A DNA stretch of 6,706 nt from Thermogutta sp. (GTDB taxonomy: Bacteria > Planctomycetota > Planctomycetia > Pirellulales > Thermoguttaceae). Under the pieces are notes generated by a model. It saw nothing but the letters and a program-made list of their open reading frames with translations. It did no database searches and had not been told where the DNA came from. Position 1 is the stretch's first letter; each line of letters begins with the position of its first letter. The stretch is taken from contig JAAZNR010000034.1 of assembly GCA_012798155.1 (NCBI GenBank), positions 1-6,706 on the forward strand, in the 5' to 3' direction. Positions 4,942 through 6,706 of the stretch are shown here, piece by piece. The translations under genes and the position numbers were made by a program.

Positions 4942-5589
4942 ATGCAAATGTTTGGCCGCTGGCTGGTGGTTTCCGCTTTGGTTCTGGGAACGCTGGGGGT
5001 GATCGCGCCGCGCGAGTTCGCCTGGGCGGAATCGCCCGCGGCGAGCGATCACGGGGCCGCCGAAGGCGTCGGCGAGGCCGTTAATCCGCTGGATTTCAAG
5101 ACGGACTTGGCCCTCTGGACGGTTTTCGTGTTCCTCGGCGTTCTCCTGGTGCTGTGGATGTTCGCGTGGAAGCCGATCATTCGCGCCTTGGATGATCGGG
5201 AACAGCACGTGAGCGGAGAGATTCGGGCCGCGGAAGAGGCCAACCGCCGCGCCAAAGAGCTGCTCGAGGAATATCAGAAGAAGCTCAGCGGGGCACAGGA
5301 AGAGATCGCGCGGATGATGGAAAAGGCTCGGCAGGAGGCGCGGGCCTTGGGACAGCAGATCGTGCAAGAGGCGAGGGAAGAAGCGGAGGCCCAGCATCGT
5401 CGCAAGTTGGCCGAGATCGAACAGGCGGCGGACCGCGCCGTGCAGGAGATTTCCCAACTGGGGGCCAATTTGGCGGTCGATCTGGCCGGCAAGATCATTG
5501 CTTCGCGACTCGATCCGGCCGCCCATGTGCGAATGATCGAGCAAGCGGTGGCGACGCTGGGCGCCGTCCGCGGCGCCGACGTGAATTGA
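4942..5589 (+). CDS. atpF: F1Fo ATP synthase subunit b with N-terminal signal-like segment
   Basis: Subunit b is the peripheral stalk that holds F1 still against the turning rotor. The 215-aa product is longer than the E. coli b subunit. Residues 1-29 look like a signal peptide (hydrophobic LVVSALVLGTLGVIA, ending AWA before Glu30). After a short linker comes the membrane anchor (about 56-77, TDLALWTVFVFLGVLLVLWM), then the AWKPI junction. A long charged coiled coil follows (about 80-175), rich in Glu, Arg, Gln and Ala (for example ARQEARALGQQIVQEAREEA). The C-terminal LAVDLAGKIIASRLD (177-191) is the delta-binding end typical of b. AGGAG (4933-4937) is four bases from ATG 4942 and ten from the in-frame ATG 4948, so the start may be two codons later. 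Only one b gene is seen, so a homodimeric stalk is likely unless a b' gene lies elsewhere. Confidence 0.95.
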   Translation: MQMFGRWLVVSALVLGTLGVIAPREFAWAESPAASDHGAAEGVGEAVNPLDFKTDLALWTVFVFLGVLLVLWMFAWKPIIRALDDREQHVSGEIRAAEEANRRAKELLEEYQKKLSGAQEEIARMMEKARQEARALGQQIVQEAREEAEAQHRRKLAEIEQAADRAVQEISQLGANLAVDLAGKIIASRLDPAAHVRMIEQAVATLGAVRGADVN

Positions 5590-5591
5590 GG

Positions 5592-5639
5592 CCGGGGATC
5601 GCCGGCAACCAAGAGTCGGCCGAAGTTGGGATCCCCCGG
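5592..5639 (+). repeat. Inverted repeat in the atpF-atpH gap
   Basis: GGGGATC (5594-5600) and GATCCCC (5630-5636) are perfect inverted 7-base copies around 29 bases. The stem extends outward (CC with GG) if one C is bulged. Inside, GCCG and CGGC can add a smaller stem. No T-tract follows. It is probably an mRNA stem between the two cistrons. Confidence 0.4.
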
Positions 5640-5676
5640 GACGAGAAGAGCAGGGCGGGGCGACCTGCCGCGATAT

Positions 5677-5684
5677 GGGGAAGG
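5677..5684 (+). promoter_or_regulatory. Ribosome binding site that decides the atpH start
   Basis: GGGGAAGG ends five bases before ATG 5690. An alternative ATG at 5675 lies just before and overlaps this site, and has no comparable purine tract at a good distance. This favours the start at 5690. Confidence 0.5.
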
Positions 5685-5689
5685 TATCC

Positions 5690-6337
5690 ATGACCGCGGA
5701 TATGCACGCCGAAGATGCGCGATTCGCCGCCGAATTCTCTCCCGACGTCACCGTCGAGAGGATCGCCGCGGTCTACGCCGAGGCGTTCTTGGACGTGGCT
5801 CAGGCGGCCGGCGAAGCCGAAGCCTCGGTTCAAGAGCTGGCGGATGTGGTTCAAGAAGTGCTGGACCCTTGGCCCGACTTCGAGGCCGTTCTCGCCTCCT
5901 CGGTCATTTCGCACGAGGAAAAATCGCGGCTCTTGCGCCGCGTTTTCGAGGGTCGCGCGAGTGAGCAGGTCTTGAATTTCCTGCAAGTGCTTTCCCGTCG
6001 CGGGAGATTGGACTGCCTCCGCGCGATCGTCCGCGCGGTGCAAGAGGAATGGATTCGCCGGCAGAACCAGATCCGCGTCAAGGTGAAGACGGCGGTGCCG
6101 CTTACCGCCGCGGTCGTTTCCGAACTGGAACGAACGCTGGAGTCCTTGTTGGGGCGTCGCCCGATCATCGAACAGAGGGTCGAGCCGGACCTGTTGGGTG
6201 GGATCGTCATCGAAGTCGGCGATACGGTGTTCGACGCCTCCGTGGCCGTCCAACTCGAACGGGTTCGCAAGCAAATCATCGACAGGAGTGCCCATGAGAT
6301 TCAAAGCCGACGAGATCGCTTCCGTGATTCGGAGTGA
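5690..6337 (+). CDS. atpH: F1Fo ATP synthase subunit delta (OSCP)
   Basis: Subunit delta sits on top of F1 and ties the alpha subunits to the b stalk. The 215-aa product has no membrane segment, as expected. Its N-terminal helical domain (about 20-110) contains [16 protein letters not shown] and later [20 protein letters not shown], matching the OSCP/delta helix bundle. The C-terminal domain carries the conserved [11 protein letters not shown] block and the family signature [20 protein letters not shown] (about 164-183). The chosen start, ATG 5690, follows GGAAGG by five bases; ATG 5675 would add five residues. About 17 residues precede the conserved domain, a little longer than in E. coli delta. 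The last 44 bases overlap the start of atpA, so the tail [14 protein letters not shown] is encoded in the overlap. The overlap suggests translational coupling of delta and alpha. Confidence 0.94.
   Translation: MTADMHAEDARFAAEFSPDVTVERIAAVYAEAFLDVAQAAGEAEASVQELADVVQEVLDPWPDFEAVLASSVISHEEKSRLLRRVFEGRASEQVLNFLQVLSRRGRLDCLRAIVRAVQEEWIRRQNQIRVKVKTAVPLTAAVVSELERTLESLLGRRPIIEQRVEPDLLGGIVIEVGDTVFDASVAVQLERVRKQIIDRSAHEIQSRRDRFRDSE
6284..6288 (+). promoter_or_regulatory. Ribosome binding site of atpA inside atpH
   Basis: AGGAG lies within the 3' end of atpH, five bases before ATG 6294. It supports that ATG as the alpha start despite the 44-base overlap with the upstream gene. Confidence 0.7.
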
Positions 6338-6706
6338 AATCGAGCAATATCAAGCTCAGATCGACATCCGCGAAACCGGCCGGGTGCTGGAAGTCGGCGA
6401 CGGTATTGCTCGCGTCTACGGTTTGTCGGGCGTGATGGCGGGCGAAATGGTGGAGTTCCCCAGCGGCGTCCGCGGTCTGGCCTTCAATCTGGAAGAGACG
6501 TCCGTGGGCGTCATCATCTTGGGGGATTACCTCGAGATCGAGGAAGGGGACGAGGTTCGCAGCACGGGCCGGCTGCTCAGCGTGCCGGTGGGCGAGGCGG
6601 TTCTGGGGCGGGTCATCGATCCCTTGGGCAACCCCTTGGATGGGGCGGGACCGATCGCGACCACGGAGGTGCGGCCCGTGGAAAGCCCCGCTCCCGGCGT
6701 GGCCCA
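6294..6706 (+). CDS. atpA: F1Fo ATP synthase subunit alpha, N-terminal part (cut by right edge)
   Basis: Alpha alternates with beta in the F1 hexamer and binds non-catalytic nucleotides. The first 137 codons are present and all in frame. The N-terminal helix ([20 protein letters not shown]) is the delta-binding region. The beta-barrel domain follows (about 24-95), with [23 protein letters not shown] and [18 protein letters not shown], all hallmarks of bacterial alpha. The nucleotide-binding domain begins with [20 protein letters not shown] (98-117) and the ESPAPGV segment (130-136). The Walker A motif and catalytic-interface arginine are beyond the window edge. Translation begins at ATG 6294, five bases after AGGAG. 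Genes for gamma, beta and epsilon would be expected downstream but cannot be seen. Confidence 0.97.
   Translation, partial: MRFKADEIASVIRSEIEQYQAQIDIRETGRVLEVGDGIARVYGLSGVMAGEMVEFPSGVRGLAFNLEETSVGVIILGDYLEIEEGDEVRSTGRLLSVPVGEAVLGRVIDPLGNPLDGAGPIATTEVRPVESPAPGVA

Noticed and set aside
4798..5751. 317-aa minus-strand open frame opposite atpF
   Set aside because: It is a shadow of the high-GC coding strand of atpF and adjacent gaps; no domain is recognisable.

Overview
The window is a high-GC bacterial chromosomal segment. It holds the 5' half of an F-type (F1Fo) ATP synthase operon on the plus strand and two genes on the minus strand that diverge from it. The lineage looks like a planctomycete. 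This is inferred from three things: a DUF4912 protein with a Rho_N-like N-terminus beside ribF, an Ala/Pro-rich pre-sequence on ATP synthase subunit c, and patchy use of Shine-Dalgarno sites with GTG starts. No rRNA or marker gene is present, so the assignment is only moderately supported.

Minus strand, left part (1-1830). The 5' end of ribF (riboflavin kinase/FAD synthetase) runs off the left edge from a GTG start at 239. A 313-base gap follows (240-552). It holds an intrinsic terminator for the upstream gene (460-497) and a perfect TATAAT box (435-440) that may serve ribF. Next is a 425-aa DUF4912-family protein (553-1830) with an N-terminal Rho_N/SAP-like helical domain and a long low-complexity basic linker.

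Divergent control region (1831-2453). This stretch of about 620 bases has no convincing gene. It contains an AT-rich pocket (about 2160-2290) with a candidate minus-strand promoter for the DUF4912 gene and a candidate plus-strand promoter for the atp operon. The latter overlaps a perfect 15-bp dyad. I did not recognise a known RNA family here.

Plus strand, right part (2454-6706). The order is atpZ, an AtpI-like four-helix membrane protein, atpB (a), atpE (c), atpF (b), atpH (delta) and atpA (alpha, cut by the right edge). AtpZ and the AtpI-like protein probably help build or stabilise the c-ring. Subunits a, b and c form the membrane Fo motor. Delta joins b to the F1 head, and alpha is a structural/regulatory F1 subunit. 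The key coupling residues are intact: Arg208 in a and Glu121 in c. Subunit c lacks the Na+-site glutamine and serine, which suggests proton coupling. Subunits b and c both carry N-terminal signal-like sequences. Three gaps inside the operon (B-E, E-F, F-H) each contain inverted repeats, whereas atpH and atpA overlap by 44 bases.

Overall this is a core housekeeping locus. I found no undescribed defence, mobile or biosynthetic system. The points most worth checking are the signal-bearing c and b subunits, the terminator-like hairpin just upstream of atpE, the dyad in the atp control region, and the Rho_N-DUF4912 architecture.
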